Source of the DNA: Anaerolineae bacterium
GTDB taxonomy: Bacteria > Chloroflexota > Anaerolineae > Aggregatilineales > Phototrophicaceae
Reading direction: 5' to 3'
DNA length: 50,102 nt
Assembly: GCA_013360465.1 (NCBI GenBank)
Contig: JABWBO010000039.1
Location: forward strand, 1-50,102
Part shown: piece by piece, positions 33,519 through 43,772 of the stretch
Numbering within the stretch: the stretch's first letter is position 1
How the letters are laid out: every line of letters starts with the position of its first letter
Program-made: the position numbers and the translations under genes
The notes under the pieces: generated by a model
Told to the model about the DNA's origin: nothing
The model's input: only the letters and a program-made list of their open reading frames with translations
Databases searched by the model: none

Positions 33519-34421
33519 ATGCCGGTAGAAGCGCCTGCCGAGGCTGAAAACGACGGCGGAATCGAAGCAGGGGGCGAGCAGGATTGGGGCGCGCTGCCGC
33601 CTTCTGAGGAGCGGGTCGAAGACCAGCCCGTTCAAGCGCGACCGGTCCAGAAGAAGATGATCCCGCTGGTCCTCTACGCGCTGGTCGGTTCCGCGCTGCT
33701 CTATCTGGTCTATCTGGTGGAGGCACTGGCGTATCGCCTGGCGCGCTATGCCCTGCCAAACACAGATGGAGCGCCGACCCCCTGGCACGACGAAGAGATG
33801 TGTTCGCCAATCCTGCGAGTCCTGCGACGGATCGGCAGCTTCCTCGCCCAGGTCAGCCTTGTCCTCTGGGGGTGGATCAGCGGCGCGCTGCTGGCACTGC
33901 GAAGCCTGCTGGCGAGTCTGTGGAACTTCGCCGTCGTCACCGTGCGCCGCGTCTGGCGTGCGGCAGCGCGTGTCGCATCGACGGTCTGGACCTGGCTCGC
34001 CTCAGGGTTCCGCGCGCTGCGCCGGAGTCTCGTCACCCTAGCGGAAGAAGAAGATCACCTGGACCTGCGCATCAAACGGACGGAAGTCGCGCCTATCCGG
34101 CTTCGCTTCAGCGGCAGGGTGATCGTCACCGAGGCGGGGTTGGACCGGTCGGTCTCCAAGACGGGTCTGCGGGAGCTTCGTCTGAGCGGCTGGTTCGTCA
34201 ACGAGCTGAGCGAGACCGAGGTCGAGCTGAGCCGTGAGTGGGGCTTAAGCGACACGACCTACGCCGACATCGCCGAAGCCCTGGTTGGCGTCGTCGAGCG
34301 CCTAGGCTTCTCGCTGCGCGGCATTCGGCTCAGCCAGATGGACGCGGGAGCAGTCCGGGCGGGCGGCGTCTCCGAACTGATCCTGGAATCGCTCGAAGCA
34401 GAATCGCAGCATCTGACCTGA
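33519..34421 (+). CDS. Membrane-associated protein, unknown function
   Basis: This protein is not recognised. The frame opens at GTG 33471, which lies inside repeat copy A and whose first six codons are repeat-encoded. I place the start at ATG 33519 (MPVEAPAEAENDGG); GTG 33504 is also possible. After 50 acidic residues comes a TM helix (MIPLVLYALVGSALLYLVYLV), then a second hydrophobic region (IGSFLAQVSLVLWGWISGALLAL) and several amphipathic Trp/Arg-rich helices. The last 120 residues are soluble (LDLRIKRTEVAPIRLRFSGRVIV, RLGFSLRGIRLSQMD). No Shine-Dalgarno sequence is obvious at any start. It precedes the penicillin-acylase-family gene by 225 nt. Confidence 0.65.
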   Translation: MPVEAPAEAENDGGIEAGGEQDWGALPPSEERVEDQPVQARPVQKKMIPLVLYALVGSALLYLVYLVEALAYRLARYALPNTDGAPTPWHDEEMCSPILRVLRRIGSFLAQVSLVLWGWISGALLALRSLLASLWNFAVVTVRRVWRAAARVASTVWTWLASGFRALRRSLVTLAEEEDHLDLRIKRTEVAPIRLRFSGRVIVTEAGLDRSVSKTGLRELRLSGWFVNELSETEVELSREWGLSDTTYADIAEALVGVVERLGFSLRGIRLSQMDAGAVRAGGVSELILESLEAESQHLT

Positions 34422-34646
34422 AGTGGCAGCATCTCTCACACCATTGTGTGCTATTCTCTGTCTAGAGTCGTGTTCAGTAAGCGTTTCCGAACCTGCTCGC
34501 CAGGAAATCAGCGATCAGACGTCCGAACCTCCCGCCGATCTGAGCTGCTGCTCAGCAGGGCGGCTTTCCTCGCCTTCATCGCCAGAAACCGCATCTTCAC
34601 GAATACGTCTCCTTTTTTCCTCAATGATTACCGAAGGAGTACCAGT

Positions 34647-36746
34647 GTGAGCAAATTTAGAGGCTTACTGATCGCTGTCGTGCTGCTGCTGGCACTGCCC
34701 GGTCTGGCGCAGGATGCTGCGCCAGCGCCCGGCACAGAAATCTTATGGGACACCTGGGGCGTCCCGCATATCTATGCCGAAGACAGCGCCAGCCTGTTTT
34801 ACGGTTTCGGGTGGGCACAGATGCAGAACCACGCCGATGCGATCCTGCGGCTTTATGGGCGCGCCAGGGGCGAGGCGGCACGCTACTGGGGGAGCGCGTT
34901 CGTTGAGTCTGACCTGCTGACACATACTGTCGGAGTGCCAGAGATCGCCCAGGCGCACTATGACGCCCAGAGTGAGGCTTTCCGCAGCTACATCGATGCC
35001 TTCGTGGCGGGGATGAACGCCTATGCCGATGCCCATCCGGACGCTATCGCCGAGGATGCGAAGCTCGTCCTGCCGGTCCGCAATACCGATCCGCTGGCGC
35101 TGGCATACAACGATGTCACCATCTTCTTCGTGGGCGGCGGCGCAATCGGCATGTCGCAGGCATGGAGCGCCGGGCAGCTTGGTTCGAACGCCTGGGCGGT
35201 CGCGCCAGAGCGATCTGCCAGCGGCAACGCCCTGTTGATCGAAAATCCACACTTGCCCTGGTCGGATGTGTTCGTCTGGTTTGAGGCGCAGATGGTCGCG
35301 CCCGGCGTCAATCTCTATGGCGCGACGCTCATCGGACTGCCCGGCATCGAGATCGGTTTCAACGAACATCTCGGATGGACCCACACCGTCAATACGCACG
35401 ACGGCTTTGACCTCTATGAACTTACGCTGACCGCCGCCGGCGGCTATCTGCTGGACGGTGAAGAAAAAGCTTTCGAGGTTCAGCAGAAGACTCTGCAGGT
35501 GCGGCAGGATGATGGCAGTCTGGCAGAGCAGTCCTTCCCGGTGCTGCATTCGGAACAGGGACCGGTCATCGCCCAGAACGATCAGGGGCAGGCGCTGGCA
35601 TTCCGGGTGGTGAACGATACGACCACTATGATGGAGCAGTGGTGGCAGATGGGAACCGCCGCCAACCTGGCGGAATTTGAAGCGGCGATGTCGCGCGTAC
35701 AGATACCGATGTTCAACACCGTTTACGCCGATGTCGATGGACACATCTACTACATCTTCAACGGGCAGATCCCGGTGCGCGAGAGCGGCGACTTCGACTC
35801 CTGGAGCGCAGTTCAGCCCGGCGACGACTCCAGCCTGATCTGGGATGAACTGCACAGCTACGACGACCTGCCCAAAGTCATCGACCCGCCGACCGGATTC
35901 GTCCAGAATGCCAACGAGCCGCCCTGGACATCGACCATCCCGCCGGTGCTGGGATTCGATGATTTCCCAGCCTACTTTGCGCCCCAATCCTACTACGCGG
36001 GCGGGCATATGTTCCGTCCCCAGGTCTCGCAGCAGATGGTGGCTGAAGACGACTCGATCACCTACGAAGAACTGCTGGCGTATAAACACTCAACCCACGT
36101 CGAGGCGGCAGATCATGTTTTGCCCGCGCTGATCGAAGCAGCGCGCGCCGCAGACAGCGAACTCGCCCACCAGGCGGCAGAGGCACTGGCAGCCTGGGAC
36201 GGCAATACCGACGCCGAAAGTCGCGGCGCGATCCTGTTCATCCAGTGGTTCGAGACCTATGCCTCGCAGAGCGGCTTCGATCTGTTCGCCGTGCCGTTCG
36301 ATATCGCCGATCCCTTCAATTCGCCATCAGGGCTGTCCGATCCGGCAGCGGCGGTGGCAGTCCTGGAACAAGCTGCCGAGCAGGTGCAGTCCGCTTACGG
36401 CGCGCTCGATGTCCCCTACGGCGACGTGATGCGTCTGCGCGTGGGCGAGTACGATTTTCCGGGCAACGGCGGGACAGACCCCAGCGGCGTGTTCCGGGCG
36501 GCATGGTACGCGCCGGATGGACAGGGTACATACCAGATCGCCGGAGGCGATTCCTGGGTGGCGGTGATCGAGTTCTCGACACCGATTCGGGCGCAGGTAC
36601 TCATCGGTCAGGGCAATGCCACGCAGCCCGGTTCGCCGCACGTGGGCGATCAACTGACGCTGTTCGCCGCCAAGGCGCTGCGCGATCCCTGGCTGACCCG
36701 CGAAGCTGTCGAAGCCCACCTGGAAACCCGCCAGACTTTCGAGTAA
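34647..36746 (+). CDS. Exported penicillin acylase family (Ntn) amidohydrolase
   Basis: This 699-residue precursor starts at GTG 34647, with AAGGAG eight bases upstream. Signal peptide: FRGLLIAVVLLLALPGLAQDAAP, cleaved before Gln. The alpha chain contains EILWDTWGVPHIYAEDSASLFYGFGWAQMQN, the family's hallmark. Autocatalytic cleavage should occur at Gly179-Ser180 in QLGSNAWAVAPERS, freeing Ser180 as the N-terminal nucleophile. LIENPHLPW follows, and GLPGIEIGFNEHLGWTHTVN carries the conserved oxyanion-hole Asn. Members hydrolyse penicillin G, aculeacin-type lipopeptides or acyl-homoserine lactones; length and motifs suit the aculeacin/AHL acylase branch. Substrate is unproven. The gene is closed by a strong terminator. 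Confidence 0.9.
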   Translation: MSKFRGLLIAVVLLLALPGLAQDAAPAPGTEILWDTWGVPHIYAEDSASLFYGFGWAQMQNHADAILRLYGRARGEAARYWGSAFVESDLLTHTVGVPEIAQAHYDAQSEAFRSYIDAFVAGMNAYADAHPDAIAEDAKLVLPVRNTDPLALAYNDVTIFFVGGGAIGMSQAWSAGQLGSNAWAVAPERSASGNALLIENPHLPWSDVFVWFEAQMVAPGVNLYGATLIGLPGIEIGFNEHLGWTHTVNTHDGFDLYELTLTAAGGYLLDGEEKAFEVQQKTLQVRQDDGSLAEQSFPVLHSEQGPVIAQNDQGQALAFRVVNDTTTMMEQWWQMGTAANLAEFEAAMSRVQIPMFNTVYADVDGHIYYIFNGQIPVRESGDFDSWSAVQPGDDSSLIWDELHSYDDLPKVIDPPTGFVQNANEPPWTSTIPPVLGFDDFPAYFAPQSYYAGGHMFRPQVSQQMVAEDDSITYEELLAYKHSTHVEAADHVLPALIEAARAADSELAHQAAEALAAWDGNTDAESRGAILFIQWFETYASQSGFDLFAVPFDIADPFNSPSGLSDPAAAVAVLEQAAEQVQSAYGALDVPYGDVMRLRVGEYDFPGNGGTDPSGVFRAAWYAPDGQGTYQIAGGDSWVAVIEFSTPIRAQVLIGQGNATQPGSPHVGDQLTLFAAKALRDPWLTREAVEAHLETRQTFE

Positions 36747-36772
36747 TCGGCTGTGTGAGTCTCCCTGATAGT

Positions 36773-36813
36773 AACGTTGGCGCGCCGAGGTCTGGTGCGC
36801 CAACGTTGTTTTT
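36773..36813 (+). terminator. Rho-independent terminator after the acylase gene
   Basis: AACGTTGGCGC (36773-36783) pairs with GCGCCAACGTT (36797-36807), with extra pairing next to a short loop. GTTTTT follows at once. It ends transcription of the acylase gene and separates it from clpC. Confidence 0.9.
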
Positions 36814-36875
36814 ATGTTGCCCCGTTACACTGTACACTGGATAGCAAACGTGAACCTCAACAGGGCAAATTCACC

Positions 36876-39350
36876 ATGATGCGTTTTGACCGTTTTACCG
36901 AGCGCGCGCAGGATGCGGCGCAGCGCGCCGCCGAGATCTTGCAGCGGTATGGGCATAATCAGGTCGATACCGAGCATATCCTCCTGGCGCTGCTGGAACA
37001 GGTGGACGGCGTCATCCCTCAAATTCTGGAACGCCTCAACGTCGATGTCGATGCCATGCGCCGCCGACTCGATGAAATTCTGCGCGCCAGCCCCAAAGCG
37101 GCGATCTACGGACAGGGCGCGGGGCAGGTGTTCATCACCCCGCGCGTCAAGCGGATCATCGACCTGTCCAACGAAGAAGCCAACCGCCTCAAGGATGAGT
37201 ACATCTCGACCGAACATATCTTCCTGGCGATCCTCAACGAGCGAAATTCGGCGGTCGCCAAAATCCTCGCCGACAACGGCATCACCCGCGACCGCGTCAA
37301 CGACGCCATCAAAGATGTGCGCGGCGGGCAGCGCGTCACCGACCCGCAGGCGGAAAGCCGCTATCGCACGCTGGAGAAGTACAGCCGCGACCTCACACGG
37401 ATGGCAATCGAAGGCAAGCTCGACCCGGTGATCGGGCGCGATTCCGAAATCATGCGGGTGATCCAAATCCTGTGCCGGCGCACCAAGAACAACCCGGTGC
37501 TGATCGGCGAGGCGGGGGTCGGCAAGACCGCCATCGTCGAAGGGCTGGCGCAGAAGATCTCCGACGGCGACGTGCCGGAACTGCTGCACGGCAAGAAGGT
37601 CATCAGCCTCGACCTCAGCGCCATGCTGGCGGGCAGCCGGTTTCGCGGCGAATTTGAGGAACGCCTGAAGGCGACCATCGACGAGGTGCAGCGCTCCGCC
37701 GGCGACATTATCCTGTTCATCGACGAAGTGCATCAGGTCGTCGGGGCGGGCGCAGCGCAGGGCGCGCTCGACGCCGGCAACATGATGAAACCGGCGCTGG
37801 CGCGCGGCGAACTTCAGTGCATCGGCGCGACCACCCTCGACGAATATCGCCAGTACATCGAGAAAGACAGCGCGCTCGACCGCCGCTTCGCCCCCGTCTA
37901 CGTCGAAGAGCCGAGCGTCGAGGACACCATCGAGATGCTCTACGGCTTGCGCGACCGCTACGAGGCGCACCACAAGGTGACGATCAGCGACGAAGCCGTC
38001 GTCGCCTCGGCGCGGCTGGCGGACCGCTACCTGACCGACCGCCGCTTGCCCGACAAGGCGATTGACCTGCTCGACGAAGCGGCGGCGAAGCTGCGCGTGG
38101 CGCTCTATTCCATGCCGCCGCGCCTCAAGGAGATGCAGAACGCCATCAACCGCCTGACTAACGAAGAGGAAGCGGCGGGCATGGCGCGCGAATATGAACG
38201 CGCCGCCGAATTCAAGATGCGTCGTTTGCAGCTTCAGGAGGAATTCGAGCGCGAAAAGGAAGCCTGGCAGCAGGAAAACACGCTCGACGACGTGGTCAGC
38301 GCCAACGACATCGCCGGCATCGTCGCCCAGTGGACGGGCATCCCGGTCAACCAGATGATGGAGACCGAAAGCGAGAAGCTGCTGCGCATGGAAGAGGCGC
38401 TGCACAAGCGCATCGTCGGGCAGGAAGCCGGCATCGCCGCCATCTCGCACGCCATCCGCCGCGCCCGCAGCGGGCTGAAAGACCCCCGCCGCCCGATCGG
38501 CTCGTTCATCTTCCTGGGGTCGAGCGGCGTAGGCAAGACCGAGGTCGCCAAGGCGCTGGCGGAATTCCTCTTCGACGACGAAGAGGCGCTGGTGCGCATC
38601 GACATGAGCGAATATCACGAGCAGCACACGGTCAGCCGCCTGTTCGGCGCGCCTCCCGGCTATGTAGGCTACGAGGAAGGCGGTCAGCTCACCGAAGCCG
38701 TCCGCCGCCGCCCCTACCGCGTCGTCCTCTTCGACGAGATCGAAAAGGCGCATCCCGACGTGTGGAACGCGCTGCTGCAAATCCTGGAAGACGGACGCCT
38801 GACCGACGGGCAGGGACGCACGGTCGATTTCAGCAACACCGTGATCATCATGACCAGCAACCTGGGCACGGAATTCGTCAAGCGCGGCGGGGCGCTCGGC
38901 TTCGTCCAGCCGACGGACGCCCAGGCGGTCGCCGATCATCAGAAGATCGAAAAGGCGATGCGCGAGACCTTCCGTCCAGAATTCCTCAACCGCATCGACG
39001 AGGTGATCATCTTCGAGCCGCTGACGGTGGCGCAGGTGGAAAACATCGTCGATCTGCAGATGCGCGAGATCGCCGAGCGCCTGACCGACCGGGGCTTACA
39101 GGTGCATCTGACCGAGCCGGCGCGGGCGTGGTTGGCGCGTAAGGGCTATGACCCGCAGTTCGGGGCGCGTCCGCTGCGTCGGGCGCTTCAGCGCTATGTC
39201 GAAAACGAACTGAGCGCCATGCTGCTGCGCGGCGACGTTCACCCCAACGATCTGATCGTGATCGACGAGGTGGACGGCGAACTGGTCTTCGAGAAGCACG
39301 AGAACACCACGACCGACTACCTGCACGTCTCGCAGGATCAGTACCAGTAA
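36876..39350 (+). CDS. clpC: ATP-dependent Clp protease ATPase subunit ClpC
   Basis: This 824-residue Hsp100 unfoldase works with ClpP. Residues 1-145 form the double Clp-N domain ([33 protein letters not shown]). The first AAA+ module has Walker A GEAGVGKT near 210 and [14 protein letters not shown]. The middle domain is short ([22 protein letters not shown]), with the UVR-like pattern of ClpC rather than the long ClpB coil. The second AAA+ module has GSSGVGKT near 547, [13 protein letters not shown] and the GALGFV loop expected to dock on ClpP. The start ATG 36876 (MMRFDRF) follows AGGG about 9-10 nt away; the longer frame crosses the terminator hairpin and was rejected. No mcsA, mcsB or ctsR gene is adjacent. 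Confidence 0.95.
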   Translation: MMRFDRFTERAQDAAQRAAEILQRYGHNQVDTEHILLALLEQVDGVIPQILERLNVDVDAMRRRLDEILRASPKAAIYGQGAGQVFITPRVKRIIDLSNEEANRLKDEYISTEHIFLAILNERNSAVAKILADNGITRDRVNDAIKDVRGGQRVTDPQAESRYRTLEKYSRDLTRMAIEGKLDPVIGRDSEIMRVIQILCRRTKNNPVLIGEAGVGKTAIVEGLAQKISDGDVPELLHGKKVISLDLSAMLAGSRFRGEFEERLKATIDEVQRSAGDIILFIDEVHQVVGAGAAQGALDAGNMMKPALARGELQCIGATTLDEYRQYIEKDSALDRRFAPVYVEEPSVEDTIEMLYGLRDRYEAHHKVTISDEAVVASARLADRYLTDRRLPDKAIDLLDEAAAKLRVALYSMPPRLKEMQNAINRLTNEEEAAGMAREYERAAEFKMRRLQLQEEFEREKEAWQQENTLDDVVSANDIAGIVAQWTGIPVNQMMETESEKLLRMEEALHKRIVGQEAGIAAISHAIRRARSGLKDPRRPIGSFIFLGSSGVGKTEVAKALAEFLFDDEEALVRIDMSEYHEQHTVSRLFGAPPGYVGYEEGGQLTEAVRRRPYRVVLFDEIEKAHPDVWNALLQILEDGRLTDGQGRTVDFSNTVIIMTSNLGTEFVKRGGALGFVQPTDAQAVADHQKIEKAMRETFRPEFLNRIDEVIIFEPLTVAQVENIVDLQMREIAERLTDRGLQVHLTEPARAWLARKGYDPQFGARPLRRALQRYVENELSAMLLRGDVHPNDLIVIDEVDGELVFEKHENTTTDYLHVSQDQYQ

Positions 39351-39702
39351 GGACTGAGGGAAAAGTGCTGAGGGCTGAGCGAACGACGGCTGCTCAGACT
39401 CGGCACTTTTCGTCAGAGCGCGGGGCAGCAAGGTAGGCAGCATGTCCTGTAGATGTTCGAAATTGGGTTTCACAGCGGCACCATGTCGCGCATGATGCGC
39501 TTGTGCAAGCGATTCCGCATTCCAGGAGGGTCGGACCCCAGCAGCGTTCAGTCCCACTTCGCAGTGATACGCTCCTTGGCTCGCCCCGGCAGCTTCCGAT
39601 AGGCAATTCGGCGGCTGGCGGACCCCGAATCGCGCATACAATGGAGAAGCCTTGATGCAGTAAATCAAGACACTTGCCGTGAATGTTGAGGAGGTGCTGA
39701 TC
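39351..39702. other. Intergenic region between clpC and the DUF3352-like gene
   Basis: These 352 nt contain no convincing gene. They hold an AGGACTGAG/AGTGCTGAG repeat string and the hairpin at 39361-39410. The stretch to about 39630 shows no motif I recognise. A possible -10 box, TACAAT, lies at 39637-39642 without a good -35. A strong ribosome-binding site, GAGGAGG, lies directly before GTG 39703. Confidence 0.5.
39361..39410. terminator. Terminator-like hairpin after clpC
   Basis: AAAAGTGC (39361-39368) and GCACTTTT (39403-39410) are exact inverted arms. Inside them GCTGAGC and GCTCA offer weaker pairing. The right arm ends in TTTT. It incorporates the AGTGCTGAG repeat, so the repeat may have been recruited as a terminator. 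Confidence 0.6.
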
Positions 39703-41469
39703 GTGAAACGATTCTGGCTGAACCTCGCGCTGGTCCTGCTGACGCTGCTGCCATCGCTGGCGCTCGCCCAGGATGAGCGCCCGGCGCTGACCGACCTGGC
39801 GCGGGTGATGCGCGCCGATACCTTCCTGTACGTGGCGATGCGCACCGACGAGGAGTTCCTCGCCCTGCTCGAATCGCTGACTCAGCCGCTGGTGGACCTG
39901 GCGAATGCCGGCGGACAGCCAACGCCCTCGCTGCGGGACTCCCTCAACCAGGGGCTTGCCTCCGCCAATACCGATCTGGACTCGGTCATGGCGTGGCTGG
40001 GCGACACGGCGGCGCTCGGGATGACGGCGAGCGCGGTCATGCCGGACGTGCCGCCGGGCGCTGACGGGGGCGCGGTCATCCTCGCCGCCCAGATCGACGA
40101 CCGGGCGGCGGCAGAGGCGTTCTTCGTGTTGGCACTGCCCGACACCTCCCCACCGGTCCGCCAGGGCAGCATGACCGTTTATGAATTGGACGGCGCGCCC
40201 AGCGGAATGGCGATCACCGACGATCTGATCGTCGTCTACACCTCTACCCCCAACCCGCTGCTCACCCGCGACGCCAAACTGGACAGCAGCCCGGCATTCC
40301 AAAACGCCGTCGACGCGCTGCCCGCCGACGCTTATAACGTGCTGGTCTACGCCGATCCGCGCTGGGCGACTTCAGCCGAGCCGATCGAGGCTTTCGCACA
40401 GCCCTTGGAGACCGCGCCGCTGGCGGTCGGTTTCACCGTCCTGGATGACCGCAGCTTCGTCATCGACAGCGCCCAGCTTCCGCTCGATGGCGCAGCGGTG
40501 AGCGCGCCCGCCGTCATCGACCCGGCATTCGCCCAGTATTTTCCCGCCAATGCCTCCGCCACCATCCAGGCGGCGAACCTGAGCGGCTTGATCCAGGCGG
40601 CGCTGGCGCTTTTCGACGCGGCTGCCAGCGATTCACAAGCGCCCGCGCCATCCATGCAGGCACGGCAGGTTTTCGCCTTCCTCGGTCTCGATCTGGAAGC
40701 GGATCTGCTGAGCTGGACCACCGGCGATTTCGGTCTCTTCCTGCGGACGAATTTCCTTGACCTCGCGCCCAACCTGATCCGGGGCGGCGTTCCAAACCTC
40801 TCAGCCCTGTCCGAGCGGATCGATGCCGGTCTGGTCATCGAAGCGACCGACCCGGCGAAGGCGCAAGCGCTGGCGGCGAAGCTGGGCGAGGTGCTGACCC
40901 AGATGACCGCCAACCAGCAGGGGGTCAGCCTCAGCAGCGAAACCGCCTACGGCGTCGAGACGACGGTCATCCACCTCGACCTGCCGCTGGATGCGACGAC
41001 GACGATTCCGCTCGATCTGCTGCTGGGCGCATCCGACGCAATCTTCTTCCTGGGCACGCGCCCTGCCGTCGAAGCCATCCTGAGCGGCGACGGGACGCTG
41101 CCCGCCAACCCGCTCTACAATGCGGCGCTGACGCACGCGCTGCCGGACCCGACGACGCTCTGGTATGCCGACGGCGAAGGGCTGATGAGCGTCGTCGGGA
41201 CGGTGACGGTGGTTGAGCTGGCGCTGCTGGGTCCGGCGGTCGGCGCCGTGTTCGACAACATCGTCGCCGAGCTTCAGGCGGAGGGCGGCGTGGCGGCGAC
41301 TCCAACGCCCACCCCAACGCCGGCGATTGGCGTGCTGCTGCCGCCGGAACTTACCGAGGCGGTGGAACAGGCGGTCAGCGCACTCCAAAGGAGTACGGGC
41401 ACGATCAGCGCGACGGTGAACGGCGAGGGCGTGACGCTGCTGCGCTTTGTGATCACCCTGCCGGAATAG
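39703..41469 (+). CDS. Exported DUF3352-like protein
   Basis: This 588-residue exported protein starts at GTG 39703 behind GAGGAGG. Signal peptide: VKRFWLNLALVLLTLLPSLALAQDERP, cut before Gln. The mature part starts RVMRADTFLYVAMRTDEEFLALLESL, which resembles the opening of DUF3352 proteins (a strand of the type 'P-A-D-T-x-x-Y-V'). Repeating units alternate 'strand plus helix' patterns: AVILAAQIDDRAAAEAFF, NVLVYADPRWA and AGLVIEATDPAKAQALAAKL. There are no TM segments after the signal and no catalytic motif. A short Pro/Thr linker (TPTPTPTPAIG) lies near the C-terminus. The function of this family is not known; the protein is probably secreted. A large perfect hairpin follows. Confidence 0.75.
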   Translation: MKRFWLNLALVLLTLLPSLALAQDERPALTDLARVMRADTFLYVAMRTDEEFLALLESLTQPLVDLANAGGQPTPSLRDSLNQGLASANTDLDSVMAWLGDTAALGMTASAVMPDVPPGADGGAVILAAQIDDRAAAEAFFVLALPDTSPPVRQGSMTVYELDGAPSGMAITDDLIVVYTSTPNPLLTRDAKLDSSPAFQNAVDALPADAYNVLVYADPRWATSAEPIEAFAQPLETAPLAVGFTVLDDRSFVIDSAQLPLDGAAVSAPAVIDPAFAQYFPANASATIQAANLSGLIQAALALFDAAASDSQAPAPSMQARQVFAFLGLDLEADLLSWTTGDFGLFLRTNFLDLAPNLIRGGVPNLSALSERIDAGLVIEATDPAKAQALAAKLGEVLTQMTANQQGVSLSSETAYGVETTVIHLDLPLDATTTIPLDLLLGASDAIFFLGTRPAVEAILSGDGTLPANPLYNAALTHALPDPTTLWYADGEGLMSVVGTVTVVELALLGPAVGAVFDNIVAELQAEGGVAATPTPTPTPAIGVLLPPELTEAVEQAVSALQRSTGTISATVNGEGVTLLRFVITLPE

Positions 41470-41482
41470 CGGTCCGGCGTGC

Positions 41483-41522
41483 GCGAGGGAGGGAAGGGAT
41501 GGGCATCCCTTCCCTCCCTCGC
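41483..41522. terminator. Perfect 18-bp hairpin between convergent genes
   Basis: GCGAGGGAGGGAAGGGAT (41483-41500) and its exact complement (41505-41522) flank a 4-nt loop. It lies 13 nt after the DUF3352-like stop and 17 nt before the serpin stop, so it should stop transcription from both sides. No T-run follows either arm. Confidence 0.8.
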
Positions 41523-41539
41523 AGAAACATCAGCCGCCC

Positions 41540-42784
41540 CTACGCCTCTTGCGACGGGTCGAGGACGCGCCCCATGAAGAGGATCGTGCCGGTGGTTTGA
41601 TCGACGATGGTGTACACGAACGGTCGGTCAGCCGTGAAGACGAACGGTTCCTGGGGTCGCGGCGCGCCGGTCGCTTCCATCAGCACAACCGTTGCGGCGG
41701 CGGCTTCCGTGCCATGCTCATCCACGCTGATGAACGCCTTGTGCAGCACTCTGCTGATCGCCAGCCGCTCCGCCGTCTGCGACGTGTCGATCATGCCGCT
41801 GAAATCGGCGTCGCCGGTGAACGGCAGGGTCATGCCCATGCGCTGAAGCAGATCGGTCATCGGCGCGTCGGTTTGTGTCTTCCAGCGCGGCAGGGTCAGG
41901 ATGACCGGACCATAGGCGGCGCTGCCGCGCAGCATCAGCAGCCCGTCGGGCGTGAAGTTCTGCTCGAACGTCTCAAATGTCCCGGCATCCGGCAGGTAAA
42001 TCTCCATCGCTATCCCACCGCCATAGGGCAGGCTGACTGCCTGATAGCCGTCCTCGTCCAGATACAGAAAGCGCGCCTGCTGGTGCATCATCGCCGTACT
42101 GACGGTGCTGCCATCCAGCCGGGTAAACAGCCCATCCTGGGTGAGGTCTTCCTCAAACTGGGCGATCCAGTTGGACTTGAAGTACACGGCATTGGCGAGC
42201 GCCAACCGCGTCAATTCGCTGACCGCGCCCGGCGGCACGATGTCCCTGATCAACCCGTTGGTGTTGTCCTCGATCCAGGTGTTGATCCGCGCGCGCGCCG
42301 CTTCCGCCGCACCGATGAAATCGACGAGATTCAGCCCCGCGTCATAGTCGGCTTCAAGCTGCGCGAGGAAGTCGGCATTGAAGGGAAAGCTCTGCTCGCC
42401 CCACAGTGCGTTGGCGATGGCTAACCGCCGCTCCGGCTCGTATTCCGTCGCCTCGGCATTGCCCGCCTGCAACAGCTGTGCCGTCACGTCGGCGAGCGCA
42501 CGGTTGAGCGCCGTCTTCTCCAGGGTGAAATGCATCGTCGAAGCCATCTGCGCGGCGGTCTCGTCAAGCGCGCCGTTATAGGTCATGGCGAGCGCCAGCG
42601 AGACGCTGAACGGGGAGAAGACGAAGCCGTCGGAGGTCGTCGCTGCCATCTCGCGGTACAGGTCGAAGGCGAAAGCGTTATTATCGCCGACGACAGCGGC
42701 GGTCGCATCCTCCTGCGCCAGGACGGGCAGGGAAGCGACGCACAGCAGCAGGGACGCAAGAGCGATGAGCAGTAGTCTTTTCAT
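41540..42784 (-). CDS. Exported serpin (serine protease inhibitor, family I4)
   Basis: This 414-residue secreted serpin has signal peptide MKRLLLIALASLLLCVASLPVLAQED. Fold signatures are NAFAFDLYREMAATTSDGFVFSPFSVSLALAMTYNGA (helix A to strand 6B), LALANAVYFKSNWIAQFEEDLTQDGLF, MMHQQARFLYLDEDGYQAVSLPYGGG and FISVDEHGTEAAAATVVLME, the hinge of the reactive centre loop. The hinge GTEAAAAT fulfils the small-residue rule for inhibitory serpins. PFVFTADRPFVYTIVDQTTGTILFMGRV is the C-terminal signature. Counting from the P15 Gly, P1 would be Thr in MEAT-GAPRP, but loop lengths vary. The start ATG 42784 follows GGAG. Probably guards surface proteins against outside proteases. Confidence 0.94.
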   Translation of the reverse strand: MKRLLLIALASLLLCVASLPVLAQEDATAAVVGDNNAFAFDLYREMAATTSDGFVFSPFSVSLALAMTYNGALDETAAQMASTMHFTLEKTALNRALADVTAQLLQAGNAEATEYEPERRLAIANALWGEQSFPFNADFLAQLEADYDAGLNLVDFIGAAEAARARINTWIEDNTNGLIRDIVPPGAVSELTRLALANAVYFKSNWIAQFEEDLTQDGLFTRLDGSTVSTAMMHQQARFLYLDEDGYQAVSLPYGGGIAMEIYLPDAGTFETFEQNFTPDGLLMLRGSAAYGPVILTLPRWKTQTDAPMTDLLQRMGMTLPFTGDADFSGMIDTSQTAERLAISRVLHKAFISVDEHGTEAAAATVVLMEATGAPRPQEPFVFTADRPFVYTIVDQTTGTILFMGRVLDPSQEA

Positions 42785-42810
42785 GGGCGGGTCTCCTTCA
42801 GACTTCATAG

Positions 42811-42926
42811 AGACTGTTTGCAAACTGCTCACCCCGTTTCGCTGCGCTCAACCGCCCCTCTCCAATTGGAGAGGGGCAGGAAACCGTCAGGTTTCCGGGG
42901 TGAGGTTGTGTGAAAACCGGCTTTGC
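42811..42926. repeat. MITE-like repeat, copy B (116 bp)
   Basis: This is a near-exact copy of the element at 33346-33487, in the same orientation, with a single 21-bp unit. It lies 26 bp upstream of the serpin start codon. The next 90 bp up to the ATPase stop at 43016 hold nothing I recognise. Confidence 0.85.
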
Positions 42927-43015
42927 CCAATCGCCGGAGCCAACTAGGCTCCAGCAGCATACGATTCAGACGAGTCTGTCAGGCGATTTGTTCCGTCCCG
43001 ACCAGCACTGCGCGT

Positions 43016-43768
<753 letters not shown>

Positions 43769-43772
43769 GCGT

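Noticed and set aside
34446-34646. N-terminal extension of the acylase from 34446
   Set aside because: The extension has no signal peptide and disrupts the clear one at GTG 34647, which has its own ribosome-binding site.
36777-36875. N-terminal extension of ClpC from 36777
   Set aside because: It runs through the terminator stem at 36773-36813, and ClpC proteins begin at the M-x-F-D-R-F segment found at 36876.
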